DNA of 64,000 nt from Ascidiaceihabitans sp. (GTDB lineage Bacteria; Pseudomonadota; Alphaproteobacteria; Rhodobacterales; Rhodobacteraceae), in the NCBI GenBank assembly GCA_028825475.1, contig JAPKAB010000005.1:1-64000 (forward strand), given 5' to 3'. This document shows positions 1-8,007 of this stretch, in pieces (position 1 is the first letter of the stretch; each line of letters opens with the position of its first letter). A program made the translations under genes and the position numbers. The notes under the pieces were generated by a model that was not told the origin of the DNA, made no database searches, and worked only from the letters and a program-made list of their open reading frames with translations.

Positions 1-44
1 TGGTAATGACGAGGTCGGGAGTTCAATCCTCCCCTACAGCACCA
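1..44 (+). tRNA. tRNA-Thr(GGT), 3' part
   Basis: The window opens inside a tRNA gene. Reading back from the encoded CCA (42-44), the discriminator A41, acceptor 3' strand 34-40, T arm 17-33 (5-bp stem GGGAG/CTCCC with loop TTCAATC) and variable loop 12-16 place the anticodon at 2-4, GGT, with T at 1 as U33. That decodes ACC (threonine). The 5' half lies outside the window, so the acceptor and D arm cannot be checked. Identity rests on the inferred anticodon and on resemblance to the bacterial tRNA-Thr(GGT) loop TTGGTAA. Confidence 0.85.
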
Positions 45-249
45 GATTATCCCCTGAGGTTTTTATGATTTTTTTCTGAAAAGAGGCTGTTGTCTTGTGG
101 CGTGATGAACGCTGACGGCAGCTATGAGAACTTAGTTGCCGTTCCCAGCTTAAGTGCCAACATCCACTTTTGCCTTTGACGCTAATTGGGTAAGCGAAAG
201 TATGTTAAAAACGATGATTTACGGCGGTTAACATATCAGTGTTATGCTT

Positions 250-573
250 TTACAGGCGAACTTCCTTTATCACTCCTAGCTTATCTGCTTCCCACGCCGA
301 TACGAAGGACCAGACTTCATCAAAATCCTCGTTCGGATGCGAAGTTGTGCAAATGAACCGTGGATTATTATACTCATACCCAACGATGATCTCGTCGATA
401 ACATCTTCAAGTCTAGCACAACCTTCGCCGAATACTGCGATCAAAGATCCGTTTTCTAGGAGGCAACTTTCCACAAATCCTTCAAGGCGGTTGTTATCTA
501 TTAATGGGCAATGGAGTATAAATTTTGGAGAGGATGACATGTATGGCCAATCAAAAAATACGTTTGGCAACAT
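250..573 (-). CDS. DUF7684-like hypothetical protein
   Basis: Protein of 107 residues of unknown function. The central segment with FGEGCARLEDVIDEI followed by a TTSHPNEDFDEVWSF-like tail resembles the small DUF7684 family (a W/FGEDC-type motif, then a TT-H-E-E-F ending), recognised from memory only. The opposite strand reads as a serine-rich shadow, which supports this strand as the coding one. The start at 573 has no clear Shine-Dalgarno sequence, and the same frame is closed by TAA at 598-600, so the N-terminus may be truncated. The gene sits in an AT-rich patch next to a tRNA gene, which suggests acquired DNA. Confidence 0.5.
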   Translation of the reverse strand: MLPNVFFDWPYMSSSPKFILHCPLIDNNRLEGFVESCLLENGSLIAVFGEGCARLEDVIDEIIVGYEYNNPRFICTTSHPNEDFDEVWSFVSAWEADKLGVIKEVRL

Positions 574-584
574 TCTATCAAATG

Positions 585-838
585 TTGATCCACATTTTTA
601 CAAGTTATCGCTCTTCTTGGCAGAGCCTGAGAGCTTAAGCAAAGAAACTTTTTGCATCATAGTTGACACTGAAGAAGCTGAACTTGGTAGCGATGATTTC
701 ACACCTCTAATCGCCGAGCAGCTGAATATGTCGGAATTCTTGTCAGTCCATGAAATTCGGATGGTATAAGAGTATATTGATAATATTGGTGTCACTGTCG
801 ACGAGGATAACATGGTGCTTGCTGCTAAGTATTAGTTT
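585..838 (+). pseudogene. decayed hypothetical gene
   Basis: On the plus strand an acidic, leucine-rich, protein-like reading runs through about 600-766 (ending NMSEFLSVHEIRMV), meets TAA at 767-769, and continues in the same frame with equally protein-like sequence (EYIDNIGVTVDEDNMVLAAKY) to TAG at 836-838. The minus strand here gives a serine-rich shadow. This fits an old gene with one nonsense mutation and a lost 5' end, overlapped or replaced by the DUF7684-like gene. The family is not recognised. A short intact ORF ending at 769 is the alternative. Confidence 0.35.
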
Positions 839-1186
839 GAACGAGATGCTTATCCATAGGTCAAAATGCATGGACATAATTGATCGATTGCCTCCCCTTA
901 AAGCTGTGCAGCACACCCCGCGTTTGGCGATGTTTGCAGCAGGCCGAGCTTCATGCGTCAGCTCTAACAAATTCTTAGCATGAGACGGGCCTTCCCTTGA
1001 GTGTATCAATAAACGACCGGTAAGCTAATACACTCGATCACCCAAAGCAGACTTTCGGCCGTTGCTACCACTGAACAGCAACGGCGCGCCCCTCCCCCAA
1101 TATCTTCGTGACACCTCACACCTCGAATGCTAGGTGAGAACAAAGCGGGAATGACGCCTAATCTAGCCAAGTGAGACCAGCAGCCG
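839..1186. other. intergenic stretch without a recognisable gene
   Basis: No convincing gene is visible on either strand. It contains one perfect 9-bp inverted repeat (1058-1066 GCCGTTGCT with 1077-1085 AGCAACGGC, 10-nt loop) that is not followed by a T-run. The stretch closes the AT-rich patch downstream of the tRNA and holds the presumed promoter of the methyltransferase gene, for which no clear -35/-10 pair was found. Confidence 0.5.
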
Positions 1187-2335
1187 ATGTTCAATTTCTA
1201 TGAGTTCTTTGCTGGGGGCGGTATGGCCCGCGCTGGCCTTGGGACCGATTGGACTTGTTTGTTTGCCAACGACTTTGATCCCAAGAAAGGCGCGACCTAC
1301 CAGCGCAATTGGGGCAAAGGCACGATGGTCGTTGATGATCTGCGCAACATTTCCCCCACGGATTTACCTGATACCCCCAATTTGATCTGGGGTTCGTTCC
1401 CCTGTCAGGACCTGTCCGTTGCGGGCAATGGCGCGGGGTTACAAGGCAATCGTTCCGGTACCTTCTGGCCGTTCATGTCGCTGATTGCTGAGTTGAAAGC
1501 GGATGGTCGTGCGCCTGAAATGATCGCATTGGAAAATGTGGTTGGTACGCTGACCTCACATTCTGGTGCAGATTTCACCGCGATTTGTACCGCGTTGAAG
1601 GAATTAGGCTATCGCTTTGGCGCGCTGGTGGTGGATGCCGCATTGTTCCTACCCCAATCGCGTGCCCGCCTGTTTGTCGTTGCAGTGCGCGAAGATTTGG
1701 CTGTGATGGGATCAGTCGATGGGCCGCAAAAGCCGTGGCATACCACCGCGTTGAAACGCGCGCATGATAGATTGCCCAGCGGCCTCGCGGCCTCATGGAT
1801 TTGGTGGGATATGCCGGAACCTGCAAAACGCGAGATGCGGTTTGCGGATGTGATCGAGGACAAACCAAAGTGTGTCAAATGGCACACCGCCGCTGAAACC
1901 CGCGCGTTGTTGTCGATGATGAGTGACGTGAACTTGGCCAAGGTCGAAACCGCTAAGGCGGCGGGTGTTCGCATGGTGGGCGGGTTATACAAACGCACAC
2001 GGCTGCATCACGGGATCAAGGTGCAGCGCGCAGAAGTACGCTTTGATGATATTGCTGGCTGTTTGCGAACGCCCGGTGGTGGATCATCACGCCAATTGAT
2101 TTTGGTGGTTGAGGGCGACAAAATTCGGTCTCGTCTTTTGTCTGCGCGTGAAACAGCGCGCCTGATGGGATTGCCTGACAGCTATGTTTTGCCAAAGGTT
2201 TACAACGAAGCCTATCATCTGACGGGCGACGGTGTTGCCGTGCCCGTGGTAAGCTATATTGCCAAGCAGATTTTAGAACCTAATTTGGTTTCCATGCGCA
2301 GAACGCTGGATCAAAGCGCTGAAAAAGCTAAGTAA
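1187..2335 (+). CDS. DNA (cytosine-5-)-methyltransferase
   Basis: A 382-residue C5-cytosine DNA methyltransferase that would transfer methyl groups from SAM to cytosine in a specific sequence. Visible motifs in order: motif I FAGGG (about residues 8-12), motif IV with the catalytic Cys in PCQ (72-74), motif VI ENV (116-118), motif VIII QSRAR (157-161), then a variable target-recognition stretch and a C-terminal motif X region. The length is normal for a stand-alone or type II modification enzyme. It ends 1 nt before the convergent GIY-YIG nuclease gene, so the two could form a restriction-modification pair. The recognition sequence cannot be predicted. Confidence 0.93.
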   Translation: MFNFYEFFAGGGMARAGLGTDWTCLFANDFDPKKGATYQRNWGKGTMVVDDLRNISPTDLPDTPNLIWGSFPCQDLSVAGNGAGLQGNRSGTFWPFMSLIAELKADGRAPEMIALENVVGTLTSHSGADFTAICTALKELGYRFGALVVDAALFLPQSRARLFVVAVREDLAVMGSVDGPQKPWHTTALKRAHDRLPSGLAASWIWWDMPEPAKREMRFADVIEDKPKCVKWHTAAETRALLSMMSDVNLAKVETAKAAGVRMVGGLYKRTRLHHGIKVQRAEVRFDDIAGCLRTPGGGSSRQLILVVEGDKIRSRLLSARETARLMGLPDSYVLPKVYNEAYHLTGDGVAVPVVSYIAKQILEPNLVSMRRTLDQSAEKAK

Positions 2336-2336
2336 A

Positions 2337-2894
2337 TTACTTATCCTGCAATTTGATCAGCGTCTTATGATAACGTTGCAACCGATCAAAATGCGCCTCA
2401 ATCGCGCGCAAAATTTCGGTTGAATTCTTCACGTTCAAAAAGTGATCCACCATCTGCGTATAGTGCGCTGATTGGCGCGGCAAACGTTGCACCGGATCGC
2501 TTTTGTCCGCGATTTCTGCATCTGACATGACCTGAACGATCTGCGCAGGTTCGGGCAGTTCCATCACCGCTTCTGGTCGCGGTGGCACGGTGCCGTTCAT
2601 CAGGGGCGATACATCGTTGAACTGGTGATACAGCCGATCTTCGAGCGGTGTAATATCGGCGCGATCCGCCACGGGATAGGCCATCACATAGGCAATTTCC
2701 CAAACGTCGATCTGGCGATTGGCAATGATATCCGAACGCGCAGATGTGAGGTGGCGGCGCACACGGCTGCGGATGCCATCTTTGGATTGGCCCACATACA
2801 TTGGCGTTTTGTCCAGATCGCACAGGACGTACACCCCAATCTCACTGATCAGACTGCCACAGGCTTTGTCGCGAAAATCAAAATTTGTGGCCAT
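2337..2894 (-). CDS. GIY-YIG nuclease family protein
   Basis: A 185-residue protein with an N-terminal GIY-YIG nuclease domain: GVY at residues 20-22, YVG at 33-35, arginines near 42-47 and a probable metal-binding Glu at about 85 (PLEDRLYHQF). The C-terminal half (about 100-185) is helical-looking and unassigned. It is convergent with the cytosine methyltransferase with 1 nt between the stop codons. Several type II restriction enzymes (for example Eco29kI and Hpy188I) use this fold, so a restriction role is plausible, but a repair or housekeeping nuclease is equally possible from sequence alone. Confidence 0.8.
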   Translation of the reverse strand: MATNFDFRDKACGSLISEIGVYVLCDLDKTPMYVGQSKDGIRSRVRRHLTSARSDIIANRQIDVWEIAYVMAYPVADRADITPLEDRLYHQFNDVSPLMNGTVPPRPEAVMELPEPAQIVQVMSDAEIADKSDPVQRLPRQSAHYTQMVDHFLNVKNSTEILRAIEAHFDRLQRYHKTLIKLQDK

Positions 2895-3020
2895 GGTGCG
2901 CTTTCTTGCTGGTTGCGTGATCTATACCCGATCCGGCCTTGGCGTGCCAACCACCCCATTTTCTTGCGTCAGGGCGACAGACCCAGTAGCCTTTGAGAAA
3001 TCAAATTTTAAGGCCCTGTC

Positions 3021-3485
3021 ATGTTTGAAAAGCTAATTGAATTTTTCTCGAACCCGAACACGTACGAAACACCGATGCCCAAAGCGGACGCGGATCATGT
3101 TATTGGCGCATTGATGGTACGGGCGGCCAAGGCGGATCGCGCATATTTGTTTGAAGAGGTCGAAACCATCGACCGCGTGCTGTCGGAACGTCACAACATC
3201 GGCCCAATAGACGCCGCCAAGATGCGCGCCGCCTGTGAACGCCTTGAAGAAGCCATGCCAGATACCGTTGAATTGGCCGCAATCTTGCGCGAAGCGGTTG
3301 GTACGGACGAGTTGGAAGATGCATTGCGTGCCTTGTGGCGGATCGTATTTGCCGACGGTATCGAACGCGATGAAGAAGACGAGGTTTTGCACAAGGTTGA
3401 GGCCATGTTGGGCGTTACGCCAGAGCGTGCAAAAGAGCTGCATGATGAGGTGATCAGCACCAAGCTAGGTGTGGTCAAAGTTTAA
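3021..3485 (+). CDS. TerB-like family protein
   Basis: A 154-residue, all-helical, highly acidic protein matching the TerB/DjlA-type domain: paired D/E-rich helices such as AKADRAYLFEEVETIDRVL and the characteristic ADGIERDEEDEVLHKVEAML repeat. TerB-type domains are metal-associated and named for tellurite resistance, but in Rhodobacteraceae single-domain copies have no established role. It is followed by an intrinsic terminator, so it appears monocistronic. No signal peptide or membrane segment is seen. Confidence 0.8.
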   Translation: MFEKLIEFFSNPNTYETPMPKADADHVIGALMVRAAKADRAYLFEEVETIDRVLSERHNIGPIDAAKMRAACERLEEAMPDTVELAAILREAVGTDELEDALRALWRIVFADGIERDEEDEVLHKVEAMLGVTPERAKELHDEVISTKLGVVKV

Positions 3486-3489
3486 CCCT

Positions 3490-3518
3490 ATAAAAGGGGC
3501 GCGTTCCCCTTTATATTA
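3490..3518 (+). terminator. intrinsic terminator after the TerB-like gene
   Basis: A 7-bp stem AAAGGGG/CCCCTTT around a cgcgtt loop, 9 nt after the stop codon, followed by an AT-rich tail (TATATTATA). Confidence 0.65.
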
Positions 3519-3545
3519 TACCTCGATTCACATGGTTTGGTCCTA

Positions 3546-3574
3546 TTGACCTGCCCCCCAGACTCCCCCTATAC
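3546..3574 (+). promoter_or_regulatory. sigma-70-type promoter of rplS
   Basis: TTGACC (3546-3551), a 17-bp spacer and CTATAC (3569-3574). This is the best -35/-10 pair upstream of rplS and would start transcription near 3581, giving a leader of about 195 nt. Confidence 0.55.
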
Positions 3575-3580
3575 GGATCA

Positions 3581-3776
3581 TGTTCGGAAGACTTAATGAG
3601 TCGGCCGGACCCTTTGTGTTGTGGTCGCTTCTTCGCGGCGTTTAGAGCATCCAAAGGTTTATAAGGAATGTTGACGTTATTCTCTGGCGGGCACCGCGGT
3701 GGACCCGATGAAGGCACAGAGCTCTGACATCACGCACAATCAGTGGGCAAACCACGTAATTTAGGAGAAGCGTCAG
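3581..3776 (+). promoter_or_regulatory. long 5' leader of rplS
   Basis: About 195 nt between the predicted promoter and rplS contain no convincing ORF but do contain self-complementary stretches, including the palindrome CACCGCGGTG within GGGCACCGCGGTGGACCC (about 3690-3710). Ribosomal-protein genes often carry autoregulatory leaders. No known leader class was recognised here, so the regulatory function is inference. A good Shine-Dalgarno sequence (AGGAGAAG) lies just before the rplS ATG. Confidence 0.4.
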
Positions 3777-4151
3777 ATGAACCTGATCGCACAAATCGAG
3801 GCGGAACAAATTGCCGCCCTAGGGAAAGACATCCCTGATTTTAAAGCCGGCGACACCATTCGCGTAGGTTTTAAAGTAACCGAGGGTACGCGTACCCGTG
3901 TTCAGAACTATGAAGGTGTGTGCATCGCGCGCAACAACGGCAAAGGTATCGCCGGCTCTTTCACTGTTCGTAAGATTTCTTTTGGTGAAGGCGTTGAACG
4001 TGTATTCCCGTTGCACTCCACCAACATCGACGAAATCGTAGTTGTTCGTCGCGGTCGCGTTCGTCGCGCCAAATTGTATTACCTTCGTGATCGTCGCGGT
4101 AAATCTGCGCGTATCGTCGAGAATACGAACTACAAGCCACTTAAAGCGTAA
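3777..4151 (+). CDS. rplS: 50S ribosomal protein L19
   Basis: A 124-residue L19 of the large ribosomal subunit, located at the 30S-50S interface. Typical features are the N-terminal Q-I-E-A helix, [19 protein letters not shown] and the [19 protein letters not shown] segment. Length is normal for the family. The start is fixed by AGGAG a few nt upstream. It is followed after 11 nt by rpmE, with a shared terminator. The usual upstream neighbours (rpsP, rimM, trmD) are absent; a promoter and long leader are present instead. Confidence 0.97.
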   Translation: MNLIAQIEAEQIAALGKDIPDFKAGDTIRVGFKVTEGTRTRVQNYEGVCIARNNGKGIAGSFTVRKISFGEGVERVFPLHSTNIDEIVVVRRGRVRRAKLYYLRDRRGKSARIVENTNYKPLKA

Positions 4152-4162
4152 GGACTGGGTAG

Positions 4163-4384
4163 ATGAAAACAGATACACATCCCGATTACCACATGATCAA
4201 CGTCAAAATGACCGACGGTACGATCTTTCAAATGAAATCCACTTGGGGCGCAGAGGGCGACCAATTGGCTTTGGACATCGATCCAACAGTACACCCTGCG
4301 TGGACTGGTGGCGGCGGTCGTTTGCTTGATACTGGCGGACGCGTTTCCAAGTTCAAAAACAAATATGCTGGTCTTGGCTTCTAA
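4163..4384 (+). CDS. rpmE: 50S ribosomal protein L31
   Basis: A 73-residue L31 with the usual [18 protein letters not shown] start and HPAWTGGG core. The zinc-ribbon cysteines of the C+ form are absent, so this is a cysteine-free L31. It is co-transcribed with rplS and ends at a strong terminator. Confidence 0.96.
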   Translation: MKTDTHPDYHMINVKMTDGTIFQMKSTWGAEGDQLALDIDPTVHPAWTGGGGRLLDTGGRVSKFKNKYAGLGF

Positions 4385-4407
4385 GCTTTTACCACTTTGT
4401 TGGATTG

Positions 4408-4440
4408 AGGGCGTTACCTGCGAGGGTAGCGCCCTTTTTC
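4408..4440 (+). terminator. intrinsic terminator of rplS-rpmE
   Basis: GGGCG..TACC / GGTA.GCGCCC stem with a tgcgag loop, followed by TTTTTC. It lies 24 nt after the rpmE stop codon. Confidence 0.85.
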
Positions 4441-4606
4441 TTTGTCAGCGCCAATTTTGGTTTGTTCAGATGCAGCCCAACAGCAACGTCATAAATTGGC
4501 TTTCTATCAAAGCTCTACGTGCCACTTCCCAATCCATGATCAGCGCCATATACTCTTTCACAATAGACCCACTACCGATTATCTCGTGGGCGAAGGGGAC
4601 TAAAAA

Positions 4607-5416
4607 ATGGCGCATATAATTGTTGTGGGCAACGAAAAAGGCGGCGCGGGCAAATCCACCGTGTCTATGCACGTGGCAACTGCCCTTTCGCGTATGGGCC
4701 ATAAGGTTAGCGCGCTTGACCTTGATCTGCGCCAACGCACCTTTGGTCGCTACATTGAGAACCGCACCGAGTTCCTCGAGGCCTCTGGCCTGAACCTACC
4801 CAGCCCACAAGTGCATGAGTTGCCAGAGATCGACCCAAAAGCGCTAAAGCCTGGTGAGAACATTTATGACCACCGCCTGTCTGCCGCGGTTGCGTCCCTT
4901 GAAGCTGACAACGATTTCATCTTGATCGATTGCCCAGGCTCCCACACCCGCCTTAGCCAAGTTGCACACTCACTGGCCGACACCTTGGTCACGCCGCTGA
5001 ACGACAGCTTTGTAGATTTTGATCTGCTGGCGCGCATCGATGCAACAGGGGACAAGATCAAAGGCCCATCCGTTTATTCAGAGATGGTGTGGAACGCCCG
5101 CCAACTGCGGGCGCAAGCTGGGCTAAAGCCAATTGACTGGATCGTTGTGCGTAACCGCATGGGCGCGCAGCGCATGACCAACAAAGAAAAGATGGAACGC
5201 GCGATTGAGATGTTGGCCAAACGGATCGGATTTCGCGTTGGCACGGGCTTTAACGAGCGCGTCATTTTCCGCGAGCTGTTCCCGCGCGGCCTGACATTGC
5301 TTGACCTCAAAGACATCGGCGTCAAACAACTCAACATCTCAAACGTTGCCGCCCGCCAAGAGCTGCGCGATCTGATGAAGTCCCTGAAACTACCTGGCGT
5401 CGAAGTCGACTTTTAA
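4607..5416 (+). CDS. mipZ: division plane positioning ATPase MipZ
   Basis: A 269-residue ParA/MinD-superfamily ATPase. The deviant Walker A motif KGGAGKST lies at residues 11-18, and the following LDLDLRQRTFGRYIENR and DCPGSHTRLSQVAHSLADTLVTPLNDSFVDFDLLA segments are characteristic of MipZ rather than of ParA. In alphaproteobacteria MipZ forms a gradient from the ParB-bound origin and inhibits FtsZ polymerisation away from midcell. It has its own transcription unit, between the rpmE terminator and the downstream binding-protein gene. Confidence 0.93.
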   Translation: MAHIIVVGNEKGGAGKSTVSMHVATALSRMGHKVSALDLDLRQRTFGRYIENRTEFLEASGLNLPSPQVHELPEIDPKALKPGENIYDHRLSAAVASLEADNDFILIDCPGSHTRLSQVAHSLADTLVTPLNDSFVDFDLLARIDATGDKIKGPSVYSEMVWNARQLRAQAGLKPIDWIVVRNRMGAQRMTNKEKMERAIEMLAKRIGFRVGTGFNERVIFRELFPRGLTLLDLKDIGVKQLNISNVAARQELRDLMKSLKLPGVEVDF

Positions 5417-5790
5417 TTTAAGAAATTCAGATCATCTGGACGACGTGTTAGTTGAATCTTTGGCTGTTGAAAAACGGAACCATCTATTAAGGATTACCAA
5501 ATAGGTGATCTGACTGCGCAACGCGACCTTCCACAGTTGGCTGAGCGGCCAAACAGACGGCCCCTCACCCACAAACGCCAAAAACCAACCTATAATCTCA
5601 TATTCTATTCACAATCCCATATGCTTTGAATCGCGTCATGGGGTTGACCTAGAGCGTTTGCTTGTCAACACTCCCAACATCCTCAGCACGGGGACCAAAA
5701 CAAAGCAGAAAAACCTGCAAAGATCAGTGCAGCAAACGATTGCACAACAAAGCCACGCACAATCTCGTGGCGACAACAGAGAGGAAGAAT
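5417..5790 (+). other. 374-nt intergenic region upstream of the orphan binding protein
   Basis: No gene seen. An in-frame extension of the downstream gene back to 5662 exists but lacks a ribosome binding site and does not read like a leader peptide. TTGACC at 5643-5648 could be a -35 element; no good -10 is obvious. GAGAGGAAG just before 5791 is the ribosome binding site that decides the start of the next gene. Confidence 0.4.
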
Positions 5791-7449
5791 ATGACCTTTT
5801 TAACAAGCACCGGTAAGCCGCTGCCACAACACGTCGTGGATTCAGCGAAAGCCGCTGGTGACTCCGAAGTAAGCCGCCGCGAATTTCTAGCTATCGCAAG
5901 TGCCTTTGGCGCGACTGCTGCAACTGCTTATGGCATGTTGGGCATGGCGTCCCCTGCAATGGCTGCTGGCCACAAAATGGGCGGCACACTGCGCTACCAA
6001 ACAGAAGTACGCGGACTAAAAGATCCACGCACATATGACTGGTCCCAAATCGCCAACTTCTCACGTGGTTGGCTTGAGTATCTTGTTCACTACGAGAACG
6101 ATGGTACCTTTGAAGGCCGTCTTCTAGAAAGCTGGGAAATCTCAGCCGACGCTAAAATCTATACACTGAACGTACGCAAAGGCGTGAAATGGAACGACGG
6201 TTCTGACTTTACGGCTGAAGACGTTGCACGCAACATCACCGGCTGGTGTGACAAGAGCCTTGAAGGCAACTCGATGGCTGGTCGTTTCGCGACACTCATC
6301 GATGCCGACACTGAGCAAGCCATTGAAGGCGCGATCGAAGTTGTTGATTCACACACCGTACGTTTGAACCTACCAGCGGCTGACATTTCGTTGATCCCAG
6401 GCATGGCCGACTATCCAGCGGCAATTGTTCCAGCGTCCTACACAGCTGAAACTGCGCTTAGCAACCCAGTTGGTACTGGCCCATATCTTCCAGAGTCTTT
6501 GGAAGTTGGCGTTAAAGCTGTCTTGGTTCGCAATGAAGATCACGCATGGTGGAACGCTGGCAACGGCGCATACATGGACCGTATCGAATACATCGATTAC
6601 GGCACTGATCCATCAGCATGGGTTGCGGCAGCAGAAGCTGACGAAATCGACATGACCTATGAGATGAACGGCGAATTCGTTGACATCTTTGATACGCTCG
6701 ACGGTTGGAACACCAACGACGTGGTTACAGGTGCAACTGTTGTTGTGCGTCCAAACCAATTGGCCGAAGTTGATGGCAAGAAACCGTATGCGGACAAACG
6801 CGTTCGTCAGGCGATTGCTATGGCTGTCGACAACGAAATCTTGCTTGAGCTTGGTATTGCTGGTCGCGGCGTAACTGCTGAAAACCACCACGTTGGTCCT
6901 GTGCACCCTGAATACGCAGAACTGCCACCACGCAAGTATGATCCAGTCGCGGCCAAGGCCCTGATGGATGAAGCAGGCATGGGCGACTATGAGCACGAGT
7001 TGATTTCGATCGACGACGCGTACCGCAAGGACACAACCGATGCTGTAGCTGCGCAATTGCGTGATGCTGGCATCAAAGTGAAACGGACCATTCTACCGGG
7101 CTCTACGTTCTGGAATGACTGGGCAAAATATCCGTTCTCGTGCACCAACTGGAACCACCGTCCATTGGGCGTCCAAGTTTGGGCTTTGGCTTATCGTTCT
7201 GATGAGGCATGGAACGAATTTGGTTGGTCCAACGCAGAGTTTGACGGCATCCTTGCCGAAGCGCTTGCAACACCTGATCTAGAAGCACGTCGCGCATTGA
7301 TGGCCAAAGGCCAAGCGATTGTTCAAGGTGAAGGCGTAACGATCCAGCCGTACTGGCGTTCCCTATACAACAACACCCGCGAAGGTATTGTTGGTGGTGA
7401 CATGCACATCTCGTTCGAGTTCCGCCCAGAGCGCGTTGCTTGGTCATAA
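5791..7449 (+). CDS. ABC transporter substrate-binding protein (peptide/opine type, family 5)
   Basis: A 552-residue periplasmic binding protein of the SBP_bac_5 (DppA/OppA) type. The N-terminus carries a Tat signal, [19 protein letters not shown] (about residues 30-48), ending in an AMA cleavage site. Family hallmarks include [34 protein letters not shown] and [12 protein letters not shown]. The start at 5791 is set by GAGAGGAAG; an upstream in-frame start is rejected. No permease or ATPase gene follows: a terminator comes 20 nt after the stop and the next gene is convergent, so this is an orphan component. The substrate is unknown. Confidence 0.9.
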   Translation: MTFLTSTGKPLPQHVVDSAKAAGDSEVSRREFLAIASAFGATAATAYGMLGMASPAMAAGHKMGGTLRYQTEVRGLKDPRTYDWSQIANFSRGWLEYLVHYENDGTFEGRLLESWEISADAKIYTLNVRKGVKWNDGSDFTAEDVARNITGWCDKSLEGNSMAGRFATLIDADTEQAIEGAIEVVDSHTVRLNLPAADISLIPGMADYPAAIVPASYTAETALSNPVGTGPYLPESLEVGVKAVLVRNEDHAWWNAGNGAYMDRIEYIDYGTDPSAWVAAAEADEIDMTYEMNGEFVDIFDTLDGWNTNDVVTGATVVVRPNQLAEVDGKKPYADKRVRQAIAMAVDNEILLELGIAGRGVTAENHHVGPVHPEYAELPPRKYDPVAAKALMDEAGMGDYEHELISIDDAYRKDTTDAVAAQLRDAGIKVKRTILPGSTFWNDWAKYPFSCTNWNHRPLGVQVWALAYRSDEAWNEFGWSNAEFDGILAEALATPDLEARRALMAKGQAIVQGEGVTIQPYWRSLYNNTREGIVGGDMHISFEFRPERVAWS

Positions 7450-7469
7450 GGTAGTGTAACGAGATTATA

Positions 7470-7499
7470 AGGGGGCTACGTTTTCGTGGCCCCTTTTTT
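7470..7499 (+). terminator. intrinsic terminator of the binding-protein gene
   Basis: GGGGCTACG / CGTGGCCCC stem (one G-T pair) around a tttt loop, followed by TTTTTT. Confidence 0.85.
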
Positions 7500-7504
7500 G
7501 TTGG

Positions 7505-8005
7505 CTAAAGGGTTGCGGTTTTGGCGGCAGGGAAGTGCAGGCGTTCAATTGCTAAGGCGATCATGGCCCCTCGATCTGCGCCATTTGAAACAGTATCTTC
7601 AATCGATCGTGCCAATGCCGCGTTGAGATGTTTCACCAACGCATCATCACTCGCCGCTGTGCGTATTTGTTTGGCAAAATACGCTTCTTCAAGGATCAGA
7701 TCTTCGATCAAAGGGTCAATGACTGCACCACCGCCACCGGGATAGCGGTAATGCCCTACGCCACCTATTTTACCGATCCGCCCCTCGGCCACCATGCGTC
7801 TTAGTATAGGTGATCCAGTGCCCGCGCGTCGTTCCAAGACGATATGTAGCCCAAGGTGGTCCATCACTTCACAGGGGCCCGTGGCATAGCCCCACGCGCA
7901 CAGTGCTTCGTCTAATTCCCATGGGTTTGTGTAGCACATCAACAGGTGATCACAGGCCAGCCAAAACGCGTCTTGAAGCGCATCACCCAAATCATCTGTC
8001 ACCAC
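7505..8005 (-). CDS. stand-alone 3-hydroxyacyl-CoA dehydrogenase C-terminal domain protein
   Basis: A 166-residue protein that resembles only the second, helical domain of 3-hydroxyacyl-CoA dehydrogenases: a YATGPCEVMDHLGLHIVL motif (compare the FP-GPFELxDxxGLD signature) and an EGRIGKIGGVGHYRYPGGGG motif. The N-terminal NAD-binding Rossmann domain is missing, so catalysis on its own is doubtful. It starts 2 nt after the boxR stop and is probably translationally coupled, making it the last gene of the benzoate operon. It may pair with a separate dehydrogenase, or be a degenerate remnant. Confidence 0.7.
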   Translation of the reverse strand: MVTDDLGDALQDAFWLACDHLLMCYTNPWELDEALCAWGYATGPCEVMDHLGLHIVLERRAGTGSPILRRMVAEGRIGKIGGVGHYRYPGGGGAVIDPLIEDLILEEAYFAKQIRTAASDDALVKHLNAALARSIEDTVSNGADRGAMIALAIERLHFPAAKTATL

Positions 8006-8007
8006 GT

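Noticed and set aside
743-1009. 88-codon minus-strand frame in the AT-rich patch
   Set aside because: No recognisable motif, no ribosome binding site, and it overlaps the plus-strand gene remnant; composition looks like noise.
1058-1085. 9-bp hairpin as a terminator or attenuator
   Set aside because: No T-run on either side and no gene ending nearby; kept only as part of the intergenic description.
3581-3776. Signal recognition particle RNA or tmRNA in the rplS leader
   Set aside because: The conserved GGAAGCAG-type SRP core and tmRNA end features are not present.
5662-5790. N-terminal extension of the family 5 binding protein
   Set aside because: It would bury the Tat signal 43 residues further inside, lacks a Shine-Dalgarno sequence, and the ATG at 5791 has GAGAGGAAG.
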